Part shown: positions 23,131-37,000 of the stretch, in pieces
Position numbering within the stretch: the stretch's first letter is position 1
Layout: the number at the start of each line of letters is the position of its first letter
DNA from: Torreya grandis
Taxonomy: Eukaryota; Streptophyta; Pinopsida; Cupressales; Taxaceae
Direction of reading: 5' to 3'
DNA: 64,000 bases
Assembly: GCA_037957365.1 (NCBI GenBank)
Contig: JARHVA010006305.1
Location: 186,001 to 250,000 of the forward strand
Notes under the pieces: generated by a model
What the model was told of the DNA's origin: nothing
The model's database searches: none
The model's input: only the letters and a program-made list of their open reading frames with translations
Program-made: the position numbers and the translations under genes

Positions 23131-24270
23131 TGATAAAAAAATCTATATTAATAAAGGGATAGAAACAAAGTCATGATAAAAAAGTTAATTATGAAGATCT
23201 TAGATAAATGATTATTAATTATGTGTTTCATGATAAAAAAAATCCATATTCATAAAGGGATAGAAACATAGTCACATTGGTTATGATAATATGGGTCTCT
23301 TTATCACTATCCACAGTCATGTTTTATACTATATATTACTATGTACCATTTGTTTTTCTAACATCTTAGTTTGTATCAAACAATTTCATCTATTAGTTGG
23401 TTCCAACCTCTACATTTCCAAATTATGCACTATTACTTGTTTTTTCATTTATTTGAATTGGTATATTTGAATTCGTGTGTTCATGTGGATGCATAGAATC
23501 ATGTTTTTTGTGTCCCAAAACTATTTTTGACAATTGTATTTATAAAATACACAATACAACATTGATAAACATTATGATTTTTTCATCTGCACATATACAC
23601 TAACTGCTATGCCATTTTTTGGATAGATTTTTATTAATTATGTGTTCCATTATTTTTTACATATACATAAAGGGATAAAAATACAGTCACAATGATTATG
23701 AAAACGTGGTTTTTTTCATCATTACCCACATGTACATTTTATACTATACACCACTATATGCTTATACCTTTTATTTTCCTAACATCTCATCTCATATCAA
23801 ACAATGGCATCTAATACAAGTAACTATTATCATCTAGGTTGTGATATGATTAAAATTAAAATGAGTTCCTTCTAATTTCACATGGACTTACAATACTCTC
23901 AAAAGTATATAATGTAGATAATTAATTTTGATAGGAGACTGGTTAATTGCTATAGTGTTAAAATTTATCTCTAAATAAATGTATCTGACCTTTTCTCTTA
24001 TAGTGTAAATTAATTATAATGTGGACCCTTTCTCCTGCCTTACACATTGATTCAAATCTATGTTTTTCCAAAATATGCACCATTACTTATTTTTTCTTTA
24101 GTTGTATTTAAATATTTAAATTTGTGTGTTCATGTGCAACCATAAAATCATGTTTATTCTATATAAAAAATGTGTTTTACACTAGTATTTGTAAAGCACA
24201 CATTAGAATACTAAGAAACACTTTATTTTTTTACATGCAATTTTAAAAAAATTTCTATACCATTTTCTAC
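23131..24270. repeat. AT-rich module (about 450 bp), repeated copies
   Basis: Two to three diverged copies of a segment running ATAAAGGGATAGAAACA...AGTCACA(A/T)TGGTTATGATAATATGG...CAAATTATGCACTATTACTTG...CATAGAATCATG...ACACAATACAACATTGATAAACA (from about 23225 and 23650, with the second half again at 24050-24270). Another copy is at 27.2-27.7 kb. Confidence 0.7.
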
Positions 24271-25700
24271 CTATATTTATCATGTCATGCATCATCTAAT
24301 TTTCATTTCATTTTTCACAGGGTGGGAAGAAAGTCCAAGTAGGATAGTTTATTATATTTTGATGTCTAAGATGGGGGAAGTGGGAAATCCTATTTTTCAC
24401 TAGATGATTTAGAATGGACCCCATTGGTGAAGGTGATGAGGAGATGGATCTTTGCACAACAATCCCTCTTGATAGTCTCAATGCATTCATAAAAGGGGAA
24501 AGTTTGCTTGATAATGTAGACACTACATTCATTCATAAGATGCACAGGGTAATTGTTATTGTTGAGTACAAATGACCAAATTAAATTTTAATGTATATAG
24601 GTTTTTTTTGTAGCACCATCCCAATATTGTTAAGTATTTTTTAAATTATCATTTTTAACTCTAATGTCATGTTTTGTTTTTAGTTATTGGTGTGCTTATG
24701 GTCCCTTAGACAATAATGAACACACTAGTGATAAGTGAAATATTAAGGAAGTTTTAGAAAAATGGGTTGTTAGTGCCATTTTTGTGTAAGGGTTATGTAT
24801 GGCCAATATTTTGTTACACCAATTACATAAAAAAATGTGTCATTGTGAATCTGATGGTGAGTTTTTCCATGGTTTGAAGGACACAAACAATGAGCCATAA
24901 AGTGCCTTGACTCCAAATTTGTCGACTAAATGTAAAGAGTACATTGAGTATATATTTTTTTAGGTGCCCCTCTTGACGCAATTTTATAAAGTCATTACTT
25001 GGATCATGGGTTGGAATTATACTAAATAAAAGGGATGCATGTATAACAAGGAAGGATGTGTTGAATAAATGGAGAAGAGTGAAATGCATTCAATCTTTAA
25101 AAAACACTAAGATGATGCCACTAGTATTAATTTATGGCATATTGATGAGAGGAAAAAGATTATATTATCAAACACCAAATAGAAGTGATGTGCCATTCAT
25201 CATGGGTCTTCAAACACCCTAGATGCATGAGATGATGGTTCACCACTACCATAAATATATTATTGCAATGGATTGAACATTTTCAACTAATAAATATGAC
25301 ATACATTAATCATTTGAGGTTTTATACGTGTACTATAAATTCAAAAAAATATTTTTGACATCATTTACATGCTAACCATAATTGTATTTCATTTCTCTTA
25401 TAGTACTAATTGTACTTTTATCTCATTTTTTTGAGAAAGAGGCTTGGGTTCCTTTTGCATGAGATGTTTCATCCCATAATAAGATGGAGGATATTTATGT
25501 TTTGTTGGTAAAAGTGAAAAAATTGGGGAAATATATTTGAAATGATTGGCATGCCAATGTTTTCATCACGTGTGTTGCAACATCTAAAATCAAAGAAATT
25601 AAGTAAAAAGTTTCAATCATTTTTTTGTATTTCATTTGTCTTCTTCATGTGAAAAATGTTAATTATGATTGGTTATGTGTATATTATATATTATATTATT
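24271..25700 (+). other. Unidentified region with short coding-like stretches
   Basis: After a pyrimidine-rich TTTTTCACAG (about 24313-24320) a short frame at about 24414-24540 reads MDPIGEGDEEMDLCTTIPLD. Further degenerate frames with many stops extend to about 25250. This could be a decayed multi-exon transposon or gene fragment. I recognise no family. Confidence 0.3.
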
Positions 25701-26370
25701 AGATAGGATAAACACTTTTGAAAATGGAGCTATGAACCAGACAAGTGAAGGTTTTGATAGATGGACCCATAACCAAGAATGAGGATTTTGAACAATGGTC
25801 CCACAACCAAGAGGGTTTAAAGATACCACAATAATGACAAATCATAATGAGAGGGTTTTAAGGGTCCCCCAACCATGTCAGACACAACAAGAGGGTTTAA
25901 AGTATCCCATACTCATAAAAATTCAAACAACGAGAGGGTTTGATGGATCCCATAACTATAACAAGAGGGTTTTAAGGATCCCTCAACCTTATCAAGACAA
26001 GGAATACAACTCCTCAACAAATAAAAAATATAGACAATATCTAACCACTTTTGACAAAATTTACTTGAAACTTCCACTCCTAAATAAAAGACAACTAAAA
26101 ACAACCTATCTTCTGCTAATATTCTATCCCCTTTAGACATAAGCACAACCTTTGCACAATTGAAGCAAAACTACTAAGCCAAACAATAGCTAAATCATAA
26201 CAAGGTGATAGACAAATGATTTTTATAAATATAGTAATATCTTGATACAATTCATTCAAACAAATAGAGGGTTTGAAATGTCCCATAACCATATCACCAA
26301 GAGGGTTTGAAGGATCCTATGACCTTAGCATCAAGGGAGTTAACTCTTCAATAGATAGAAATTATAGACC
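25701..26370. repeat. Degenerate repeat module A, second series
   Basis: At least nine copies of GAGGGTTTTAAGGATCCC(A/C)CAACC-like sequence, e.g. near 25855, 25885, 25935, 25968, 26270 and 26310. Same motif as 20471-21300 and followed in the same order by modules B and the AT-rich module. Confidence 0.75.
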
Positions 26371-26760
26371 ATAGCTATCACACTTTGGAAAAGCTTACCC
26401 AAAACTTTTACTATAGAACATAATCTTGCCTGGAGCAAAGAGTCTTCCACTAATCTTCTGCCTCCTTGAAGCATCTGCATAACCTCTATACAACTAAAAT
26501 GCAACCAAAGTTCTCACACACACATTGAGCCAAAAAATAGGTAAATCACAATAAAAAACTAACAACCTCATCCTCAACAATCTAATAACAACTTGATACA
26601 TTACATGAATCTTCAGCCCATCATAAATCACCTTTGTATCTACCTTTGCTAAAAAACCTTCAATAATCTATCTACCATTGTTCTTCTTCCTATAATGGTG
26701 GTTAAGATGACCGTTACACAATAGGTCCATTGACTGACAAATAATACACCGAGGTTTTAA
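26371..26760. other. Spacer between modules A and B, second series
   Basis: Contains CTTCCACTAATCTTCTGCC-like text recalling the GGTCTTCCACC segments of 20.7-21.2 kb. No gene seen. Confidence 0.4.
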
Positions 26761-27000
26761 GATAAACCCATGAAACTAGAAGAGCTTGGGGTGAAATCCT
26801 TTAACATCCACCCTTCCTGGAAAGACAACAAAGTGGAATCCTCTAACATCCACCGAAGGGAAGAAGGGGTAGAATCCTCTATCATCCACCCAAATCCTGA
26901 ATGTTCTAATGAGGAATCATCTAACTTCCTCCATCAAATCCCACAATATTCTAGCCTTGAAAAGGTAGAAAGATTCTTATAAGAGTCCTATAACATCTAC
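26761..27000. repeat. Degenerate repeat module B, second series
   Basis: Four to five copies of GGAATCCTCTAACATCCACC, at about 26793, 26833, 26873 and 26910. Counterpart of 21301-22270. Confidence 0.7.
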
Positions 27001-27239
27001 CTTCGAACCTAAAAAAACATTGGACCAAGTCATGGGATTCACATCAAATAAAAAGAGTATATACTACTTTTGGGTCTTGAAATTAACAGTTGAGACCTCA
27101 CCAATCTAGCATCAACTTGTTACATGGTAGAAATTAGATGAAAATAGATAAATACACTAAGCTTGCTCCCTTTCCCAATAAAAAAGGGAGATAAATAAAT
27201 ATCCCATAAACTGTATGAGATAGGCTCCCATTGGATGAA
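27001..27239. other. Short spacer
   Basis: AT-rich, with no feature recognised. Confidence 0.4.
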
Positions 27240-27720
27240 ACCATTGGTTATATTTATATTAATTATGTATTCCATGATAATTTTTTTTCATAATCATAAA
27301 AGAATAAAAACACAGTCACAATAGTTATGATAATATGTTTCTCTTCATTCACTACCTACACATACATTTTATATTATATACCATTATATACTTGTATCAT
27401 TTATTTTCCAAACATCTCAGTTCATATCAAACAATCTCATCTATTACTTTGTTCAAACCTATGTATTTCTAAATTATGCACTATTACTTGGTTTTTTCTT
27501 CAAAATTATTTGTGTATGTAAATTTTTGTCCTCATGTGGATCCATAAGATCATAATTTTTTGTATCCCCAAACTATTTTTTGTACTTGTATCTCTAAAAT
27601 ACACAATACAACATTGATAAACACTATGTCTTTTCTACCTGCACATTTTTGATTCATTTATATACCATTTTCTACCTATATTTATGCTTATTTAAAGTTT
27701 ACCTTATGTTTTTTATATTT
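27240..27720. repeat. AT-rich module, second series
   Basis: Near-collinear with 23225-23640: ATAAAAGAATAAAAACA, CACAATAGTTATGATAATATG, AAATTATGCACTATTACTTGG, ACACAATACAACATTGATAA. Completes the second A-B-AT series. Confidence 0.75.
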
Positions 27721-29180
27721 CAATACTATTTTTAGATGTCACGTAGTTCTATGCATTTAGCATGTTCATAAGGTGAGGTTAAAAAAAATTCTACATTTTT
27801 ATTATAATAATTGGTATTTTTATACAATCTATTGTTTTATTTCCATGTCTTATCTAATAAGAATTTTCAGATCTCAAATATATAAATATGGAGCTCATGA
27901 TGAAAATGTTTGATAAACTAGGAGTCATCATGTGTGTAGTGAGTGAGATTGAAGATATGAATGTCTTCCTCATATATGAATTTATGGAGGACTTGAAGGA
28001 ACAAAATATGTTTATGGAGTACTTCATGAGTACCTAGTTTCAAGATGGGGTCTATATTGGTTAGTGTAAGATTTCAATTAAAATTTGAGTCTATCCTTTA
28101 AATAATCAAATATTACATTTTTTCTTATTTTGATTGTGGTAATGTTTTTTTTATTTCTCTATAAATGTGTGTGTGTGGGAAAAATTTATAATTTTATGCA
28201 TGCTAACCAAGATACCAAAGAATCAATAGAGTCATACCATTAATTTTTAAGACTCGATACTTAAGAGATCAACAAATGATATGCGCAAGGATAATATATT
28301 GAATTTTATCTAACTTGGTTTTTCAAGTTGAACCATTTTATAAAAACAAGACAAGGTTTCAATTATCAAGTTTTTTAATAAACTATAAGAAGGAGAGGGA
28401 ATGGATCACTGCTAAAGAGAGGGCCAAAGCAATACCAAATAAGGATTGTTGTGCAATTGAACCTGTTCCAGGTTCTTATAAAGTCAAAATCCAAGATATA
28501 AGCATTTGATGATTTCTTGTGAGGAGATTTGGCTAAATATTGGCATAAATGATTTCCTATGGAATACAAAAGGAAACAATTAAAAACATATTTTTAAGAT
28601 GTTTAATAAGAAAAATGATGCTACTACATTTCACTAGCCATAAATTATAAAAGGTAATAAATTTTATTTTTGTTTGAAATATTTTGTTGATAAAACATGT
28701 GTCTTATTTATAACAATGGTTGCTAATTCAAACACATGGTTGTTGTAGATGTAGATGCATATCCATTTTAATGTGGTCAAGTTGAAAAAATCCCTATATA
28801 TAAAATCACACCTAAGATTTTTTTTTTAGATAACATTTAAATCAATGACCATGCTCATACAGTGAAAGTGCTTAAGGAGTCAAACAAGTTTAAGAAATCA
28901 TTATTCGACATGCTACCTAGTATTGATGATAATAGTTTTGATTTTGAAGATTGTGTGAAACACTTTAAGAGGCTTCTCTAAGAATAATGCATGTTAATTA
29001 TTTTATTTATAATTAAAGCCATGGTTTAGTGCAAACAAGAAACGTGCTCATGGTGTATGGCATAGGGAGGTGATTGTTGAATATTTAAATAGTGTTGGGA
29101 AAGACAACCAAGAATCCACATTACCTAGCGCCAACCATGGAAAGAGGATACAAAATAAGAAACCTTTATGATCTATCAAA
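27721..29180 (+). other. Unidentified coding-like stretches
   Basis: A short frame from ATG 27895 (MELMMKMFDKLG) follows a TTTTCAG-type splice-acceptor sequence, and a 60-codon frame ends at 28509 with EREWITAKERAKAIPNKDC. Further pieces lie near 28890-28980 and 29040-29160. They may be exons of a decayed gene or DNA transposon that follows the repeat modules. I do not recognise the protein. Confidence 0.3.
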
Positions 29181-31070
29181 GCAATAAAAGTTGAGTGAGA
29201 TGATATTAAAATATGTATTTTGAGAATAAAATAATTAAATGGTTATGTAACATTCACACTCACAAAGTGAAGTACAAATTCCTCATCATTGGTTTTATTT
29301 TGTAAGTGTTATAGGAATGGGATGTATTAATGTGTGTTACCTCCATAAATTTATTATTTTTTTACTATTTGGAAGTGAAAAAAATAAATATGTCACGTTT
29401 GCTACATTATTTTACACTGTTAAATTTTGTTACTATTTAGAAGTAAACCAAATAAAATATGTTATCATTTGTGACATTGTGTTTTCCAAAATATTTATAA
29501 TTGTAGGTTTTGTAAACCTCCAAGAAGATTGAGTAAACTCTCTAGATGTTGAGTGTTCACCCTAGTTCAAATAAGCATTGTTTGTCAATGTCAAATGCTC
29601 TTATATGGGTGTTAAGATGAAATGTTTTTCCTATACTTTGTATAGTTTATACTTTATACACATTCAAAATCAATGTAGTCAAAAAAATCAAAAGATGATA
29701 TCAATGTTGTATGTTCGATACATTATGGATGAAAATAAAACCATTATCAAATATGTGTAGTGATTTGACTATAAATGATTTAGGTATTAAATTTGGATAT
29801 TTATCTAACTATAAATGACTTCAATAGAGTTTGGTTTGTGTTATCTTGTATGCTTCAAGATACAATGTTATTTTCAAAACTCAAGTAATGTAAATTAGTC
29901 ACTTTACTATTTGTGTAATGTTACGTAAATGGATTGGCTTCATTTATAAATGTGTATTGAAATTTATTTGTCTATTTTGGTATAACATATTGGACCTTGA
30001 TCATTTTTCTGAGTTTCATATTCATAATATGACATTTACAATAAAATAAATAAATGCAAAGGGTTTTATCATTGAGTCTCATAATATGATATTTACATTG
30101 TCAATTGTATGGGTACTTAAATTGCAACTATAAGACAATTGAACATTTAAATAATTCAAGGAAATGTAGGAATAAGACTGCCTCCAATAAGATTTCAACT
30201 TGTATAAAAACAAGAAAAATTTCAATTCTGAATAATTCTAAGTGAACATGAGACTACTATGTTGATGAAGGAACTAGTTTTAAAATATGGGATTCCTAAT
30301 TATATTGTGAAAATGAGTACACAAACTCAACTAATTTTAATGGTAATCATTCATAGTCAATTCTATTGGGTTTTCAAAATTTATCCTTTCATATGGAAAC
30401 TAGGCTTTTGTGTGGATAGGTAACAAAATGGTCTTCATTGAACATTTGATTATACATGTCCTAAGTTTGAATGCTAATTGTATGGTCGAACAATCATATT
30501 TGAAGACATTCATCTTTGGTGAAGATGGGGATTGTGTCACATCTTAGGGTTTATTAAAATAATTTATATAGTTCATGTGTAGAATGTATTGAAATTAATT
30601 ATATTAATACAAAGACGTATGTATCTTATGGTTAGACCATATTGAAGTTACTTATATCATTAAAAATACTTATGCAACTCATGTACAACCCATATCCACA
30701 TCTTTTTTTCTCTATTATGCTTTATACAAAACTTAATATAAATGAGTTAAATAATACCTTGGAAACCTCTATTTTATATTTTGGCATCTAAATCGTAATC
30801 AGCATTTTTGTAGATGATATTTTATGATTATGTAGCACCTTTATCTAAAACACTTGGAAAACTCATGACCCTGGTTGGTCCTCTTAGTTCTGTACATGCC
30901 TTAGTTCTACAAGCCTCACATCTACTCTATCTTGTACCCCTTGGCCTATCTCTTATTCCAACCAACCTTATATTGATGACATAGACATCCCATCTCACTA
31001 AAAATGCTTAAAATGTACTTATCTTATACCTCTAGAAGTTTTGAGCATGTGCTTGCTCTCCTTCTCTTTG
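29181..31070. other. AT-rich region without recognised features
   Basis: Frames are short in all directions and I see no transposon motif. Base composition shifts to a less AT-rich stretch near 30840-31000. Confidence 0.5.
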
Positions 31071-31132
31071 GACACTAATATCTGGGTCAGACAGTAACAT
31101 CGATATTACTATCCTAGCCTAACACAAGTGTC
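31071..31132. repeat. 62-bp imperfect palindrome, copy 1
   Basis: Starts GACACTAATAT and ends AACACAAGTGTC, so its ends are inverted repeats. The same 62-bp length and layout recur at 31753-31814, with the inner TCGAT and ACTATCC segments shared. Confidence 0.7.
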
Positions 31133-31752
31133 CAGTGTGCTAAAGTCATCCAATTTAAAAATAAAACATATTACAATGGTTGGCCCAAGTGATTTAATGC
31201 AAGTTATCTCCTGGTAGGATTGGTATAAATACAATATCAAACCTTATTCATTCAAAACCTATGAAACTTAGCAATCAGACCAAAAGAGCACTCAAAAAGC
31301 ACTCAAGTTACCAAAATCTTTCCTATTCTAACTTATTATGATATCAATCAAAGTAACAACATAGCTACATTCTAAAGTACTAAAGAAACAATCATAAGGT
31401 CATATATACTGATTTACAAGCTAGGTCACTATTGTACTTGCTTTACACATTGGATGATTCACATAAAAGCTAACATGTAGGGGAGAACTACACAAGTTTG
31501 AGGCCCTCTTTTGGATTATTGGATATGTAAGCAACACCCTTTGATAGTGAGTTCATTATGGGTTAGCTCAACTCTATGTGTACAATAATCCATTTTCCCC
31601 CAAGGTCACATTGAAGATGAAGAGCTATGGTTTTACCATTTCACTGGGAGTGATAGTCCATGACCTAGATCTAAATGCACCAGAGTGAAGGTGAAGCCAA
31701 ACCCATAATCTTCCAAGTGGTTGCATATTGTTTGAGTGCATATTATGTATAA
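31133..31752. other. Sequence between the two palindromes
   Basis: About 620 bp with no coding potential. The pair could be the ends of a small mobile element; no flanking target duplication was found by eye. Confidence 0.35.
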
Positions 31753-31814
31753 GACACTAGTGTTGAGGTTAGTCATTAGTTTCGATGTAACTATCCCAGG
31801 TTAACACAAGTGTC
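31753..31814. repeat. 62-bp imperfect palindrome, copy 2
   Basis: GACACTAGTGTTGAGG at the left end pairs imperfectly with CCAGGTTAACACAAGTGTC at the right. Direct repeat of 31071-31132. Confidence 0.7.
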
Positions 31815-32314
31815 TAAAGAGCCTGAGGCACTAGATTCAGAATCTAAAAATTGAATTGAAGTCTACTTATTACCTAATTCCCACCTATACTAGATCCAAC
31901 ACTTCATTTGTATTAGAAATAAATAAGTACTTTATTTTATGTCATTTGTATATCTAGCATAGTTGTTTTCATTAATAGCCTATATCAATTTTTTAAATTC
32001 AACATATAATACATTTGAGTTTAGCACATTAATTGGCCTACTGTAGATCTAATATTCACCCTTGTGTCCTATCACTTTTATATCCTTAACCCTAACCACT
32101 AAATAAGATCTATATCAAAATTAGGGTTAAACAAATTTTTAGGAGTAGAAGCAAATAATTTGTGAAGAACATAATCTTATATTCGTTTGGGTCTGAATGT
32201 TATCCTTAATAGACAATTAAAGGAATGCAAATATACAATGTTGTATTCATTTGAGTTTTTTTTGATCCCTTCAAATTATAATTTTTTAAAATATTAAGTC
32301 CATGTTTGATAAAT
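31815..32314. other. Spacer before copia C
   Basis: AT-rich, with no recognised feature. Confidence 0.4.
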
Positions 32315-32770
32315 TGTTAGTCTATTTAATTACTCATACATTATTATATGGTTTTAATATGCAATTGTAATAATTATTTTTGATTCTTCGGTAGGTACTA
32401 ATTGATGCATACTTATCCACAACCTATTGTTAGATAAGATTATCAATTGACTAAATAATTAATTAACTTATGCTAATAATACTTTTATCTTATTTTATTT
32501 GTGATTACTCACCAAAACCCTAACTCTAACCCTATCCTCCTCTCTTATCTATATAGGAACACATAGGGTTAGTGGATGAGGCATATTATCGATGAGAGTT
32601 ATTATTATACTAAAATAATTAATCCAATGCTCTTAATCAAAAGAGGTAGTTATTCTACTTGGAGAAATTTTATTACATTATTTCTAAATTTTCATACATT
32701 TATTATGCAAGTATTGTGGGTTTTTGTCTTATGATAGCTAACATGATTATAAACCATATATAGTAATTTA
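32315..32770 (+). repeat. 5' LTR of copia C
   Basis: TGTTAGTCTATTTAATTACTC at the start. The end is placed after TAGTAATTTA, where similarity to the 3' LTR stops and ATGGTATTAGAG begins. Confidence 0.75.
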
Positions 32771-32772
32771 AT

Positions 32773-32784
32773 ATGGTATTAGAG
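32773..32784 (+). promoter_or_regulatory. Primer-binding site remnant of copia C
   Basis: TGGTATTAGAGA differs from the tRNA-Met site TGGTATCAGAGC by a C-to-T change and the last base. Confidence 0.6.
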
Positions 32785-32789
32785 AAATA

Positions 32790-33783
32790 AAATCTTCAAC
32801 TCATTATACATGCATCTTTAAATATTAGATTTATAATTGTCATTATTTTTCCATATTCAACATTATTTTTAGTTTTCATATCCATAGTTTATTTTTTCAT
32901 GCATTTCAAGTTTCAAGCCTAGATTTAGTGGCTTACTGCAAATAACCAATATTATGCTCTCACCTTGTACTTATGGGATCTTTGTTCATCAAAATTTGGT
33001 GAGCATAGTGGGGTACTAAGGGTTGAAATAAAATTTATTTCACATAAATCCCCTCAGTTAGAACTATGTTCTAGTAGTTATAAAACTCATATGAACTATC
33101 CTTCTAGGTGAATTAGTAATCAATTTTACCTGATCCATGGTGTGAAAGGTTTTACCCTAATACTAAATCCATCAGAAAACAATGTATATGGATATTAGCG
33201 TCAACTTACCTCATAATATATTGGAAGTGCCTAGGAGTTTTTATTTTTACCAATAGGAAGTCTCTTGGTCATTTGATTTTATGGTGCACCAGTAGGTAGT
33301 TAGTCTTGAGAAGTTACTCTCTAGTACCTCAGAGATAGGATAATATAGTTTTGGGATGGTGGAAACTTCTGTAGTCAATGCTCTTTTAGCTTGTTCACTA
33401 TTTATGACTATTGATTCATATATTAGAGAGCCTATAAATCAAACACACCTCAACGTAGTATTTATAAAAAAAATTCTAGTTACATTTGGTATATTTACAC
33501 TGTTGTAGTATTCTCTATTTAGCTTCAGTTGTAGTATTCCTTGTCCAAATTGAGTTTTAGTATCTCTATCTAGGTGTATATTTTTGAATAAAATAATAGT
33601 GAAAAGGAAAAGTAGAGATTTTTTTGACATAAATAGGTTTAAAAAAAAAAGTGATCATTGTGGAAGGCCATAAACTAAGAATTATATTTGAATAAAAAAA
33701 TATTTTTCTAGTTGGCCATAGGGTGACTACACCATTATGATTTTCTCGTTAAGATGATCATTTTAACTAGTATTTATTTTTTT

Positions 33784-33828
<45 letters not shown>

Positions 33829-34019
33829 TTTTTTCTCGTCTCAAAAGCACTTTTTCAATTTTTTTGCCTATGGGTTGGTTGCATTGTTGTGATTTTATCA
33901 TTGAGATAATAATTTTAACTTATATTTTTCAAATTACTTTTTTCATATTTTTTTAATACAAAGTTTTTGGGTAATTTTTACTCAAGTTTATGTACTAGAA
34001 AAGGCAGAGAAAAAGATGA
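32790..34019. other. Leader of copia C
   Basis: Long untranslated or decayed segment. It contains a roughly 100-bp duplication: (ATAGGGTGACTACACCATTATGATTTT at about 33718 against ATGGGTTGGTTGCATTGTTGTGATTTT at about 33870) around a TA microsatellite. Confidence 0.5.
33786..33824. repeat. (TA)n microsatellite
   Basis: Uninterrupted TA dinucleotides of about 38 bp. Confidence 0.95.
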
Positions 34020-37000
34020 CCCTCTCAAGTTATAACTACTTTAGTAGGAAAGATACATTATCGATGTGATCCTTAGTTAGGATCTCTACCACATTGAAAT
34101 GAATGAAAAATATACACCTTTAAATATTGTCAAATGGAAAAAATGGAAAAACCATTTTGATGAAGCTAGATGCATCCTTGGTGAGTCAATATCCCCCGAA
34201 TTGAAGTTTTTTTTAAGAGTGTCATGGAATGAGCTATAAAGTTTTGATTAACTTGGAAGAGTTATAATAGTAATTTGGGGGCATGACAAATAGAAAATGA
34301 GGCCACTACTCCTAGTCCAAATAATTATTCTCACATTGAGGAAATCATCACTCAAGTTAAGCTCTTGAGGCTTCTACTTGTGGAAACTGGTGGAACCAAG
34401 ATTGATGAAAAACTTGTTATGACTATTTTATCTAAATTGGGTTGTTTTTAGTGTTTTTCAAACTATTATACACTTCAAGAATCTATGGGATATACATATG
34501 TGGCATTTAATTTTCACAAATTATGTGAACAACTTTAGAGAGAACAAGAAAAAATATTTTTTATTGGGGAAATGCGACTTGAAGATACTTAGAAATAAGT
34601 ATTAATGGTTAATGAGATTAATGTAATGTCACAACCCAACTATGGAAAATCAAGGGCCCTACCAGGAAAAAATGTAAAATAAAGGCCAATCCTAAGGGAA
34701 ATCTATCAACTTAACATAATCATTCCAAAAGTCAAAGTAAAGACAAAGGGAAAGTAAATTCCAACATCACCCAAGACTATTATAATTTGTGTTAGAAACC
34801 AAGCCATGTTGAACATCAATGTTTCAATAAAATGGTATATTTCTAAGCATAGATGAAAAAATATAGCCTCCCCCTCCCAAGATAAGTGCCACACATTTTA
34901 CAACAACATGATCACCCATGTCTAAATAGTTTATGGATTTAGTAGCCTCTCATCATATGTCACATGGTGGCTCACTATCTAAAAATATTGAAAACTGCGA
35001 CACATCTAAAAATTTTGTGGCAAAATATAGTATTCTATTTGTTAAGGGCAAATAAAAAATTGAGATGGAGAATGGATTATTCAAAAAAGTTCTTCACATT
35101 TCAAAATTATCCATGAACCTCTTCTCCATATATTAGATCACACATTCAGGTGAAGGAAAAACCATTGAGTTTACACCTATCAATATATTCAACATAAATA
35201 TCAAAAATCACTTTATTATTATATCCACTAGAAAGGTTAATGATCATCTAGCATTATTGTACAAATTTTAAAAATTTATGTTAACTCAATCTTCACAATT
35301 CATGATTGAACATGCTAACTACTTAAGTAAAATTTTGCATGAGCATTTTAGTCGCCTCAATTATCGATTATTATAAGACCTTAGTAAGCATCACATGGTT
35401 ATTGGTTCACCACAAGTTTCTTTTAAAAATCTATTTTTCTATGTTGTGTACTTGGAAAATAACATGTACATCCATTTCCCAAAGGAAAATCATTGAGGGC
35501 AAATGAAAAATTACTATTAGTTCAAAGTGATCTTTTGTCCTTTCCCAATGTTTATTTTTAGAAAGATATATATGTGTTTAGATTTATTGATGATTCTCTC
35601 GCATAACTTGGGTCTACTTTTTGAAAAAAAAATGTCTTTGAGCACTTCAAAAATTTCAATGCTGTTGTTGAAAACCTATCAGAGAGAAAAATTTAGTGTC
35701 TCAAAAAAATAATGTAGGATAGTTATTTAATAATCAAATGATTATATTATATGAATAGATAGGAATATAAATTCAACATATTATACCCTAAATCCCTTAG
35801 TAAAATGGTGTAGCTAAGCACAAAATCTATAGACTAAAGGAAAGGCCAATTGCATGATACATTCCAAAGATTTACCTCCATTGTATTGGCCAAAAATAAT
35901 TTAGTGTTCAGCCTATACCAAAAATCACACTTCCCACTTTGTAATGAAAAATATGACTCTCAAAGAAAAATGGTTTAGTGTTAAGCTAGATGGTATATAT
36001 TTTTAAGTTTTTGGATGTAATGCATGGGTGACATCCCAGATGAAAAGTGTAAATTAATGGAACACGAGGATTTTACTTGTATCTTTTTTTGGTTATTGTG
36101 AATATGTGAAGGCATATCATCTTCTTGATTTGAGAACCACTAAAGTGATTTATTAGTGGGATTTGTTATTTGATGAAAAATCCTAGGCTTTCACATAGAA
36201 AGTCTTACTCCTTCTCTTCCATTACCTTTTGTCGAGTTAGAAACAAATTCTAAGGTCTCTTATGAAAAACAAGAAAATATAGATGAATCCCCTTTTGATA
36301 GTTACTTTAGTTTAGATGATGAACCACATGGAGGAAAACCAACACCTTCACCATTATTGCTAGAAGATATTTAGAATGCACCTACATAAGTAACACAACC
36401 TCTATGAAAATGGGATCCTATAGTTTTCCATGAGTTTGGTGCATTGTCAAGTGATCCAAGAGATCCAAACATAATGGGATCACAACATCCATATGGTGAT
36501 ACACATGTGACAAAGTTCGCAATGGCACAAGATTGAATGCATTATCATCAAGCTTATAAGTATCCTAAATAACACACAAATATTATATAAGAACTTATTT
36601 CAATGAAGAGGGAAAATATTTTGGACTTGGTTCCACTTACGAAAAGAAGAAAAATAGTGAGGTGTAAGTGGGTGTACCACACCAAGTATGTAATAGATGG
36701 GTCCATTGATAGATACAAAGCCCAAATTGTAGTAAAAGGTTTTTCATAAGTTGAAGGTATGGATTACCATAAAACCTTTGCTTCGATTGTCAAGATCAAT
36801 TCCATCATGATAGTACTCTCATTAGTTGCAACACAAGGATGGTAAATCCATCAAATATATGTCAAAATTCATTATTTCATGGAAATGTGTAGGCAGAATC
36901 TACATGTCCCAACCTCCCCGGTCCATTAGAAGTGAGAACTCTATCTTTATGTGTAGATTGAAACATTCTTTTGAAGATTCAAACTAGGATTCTCGAGCTT

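Noticed and set aside
32610..32732. TGTTAG...CTAACA as the exact ends of the copia C LTR (32315-32732)
   Set aside because: Similarity between the two LTRs continues about 33-38 bp past CTAACA to TAGTAATT, and the primer site follows there.
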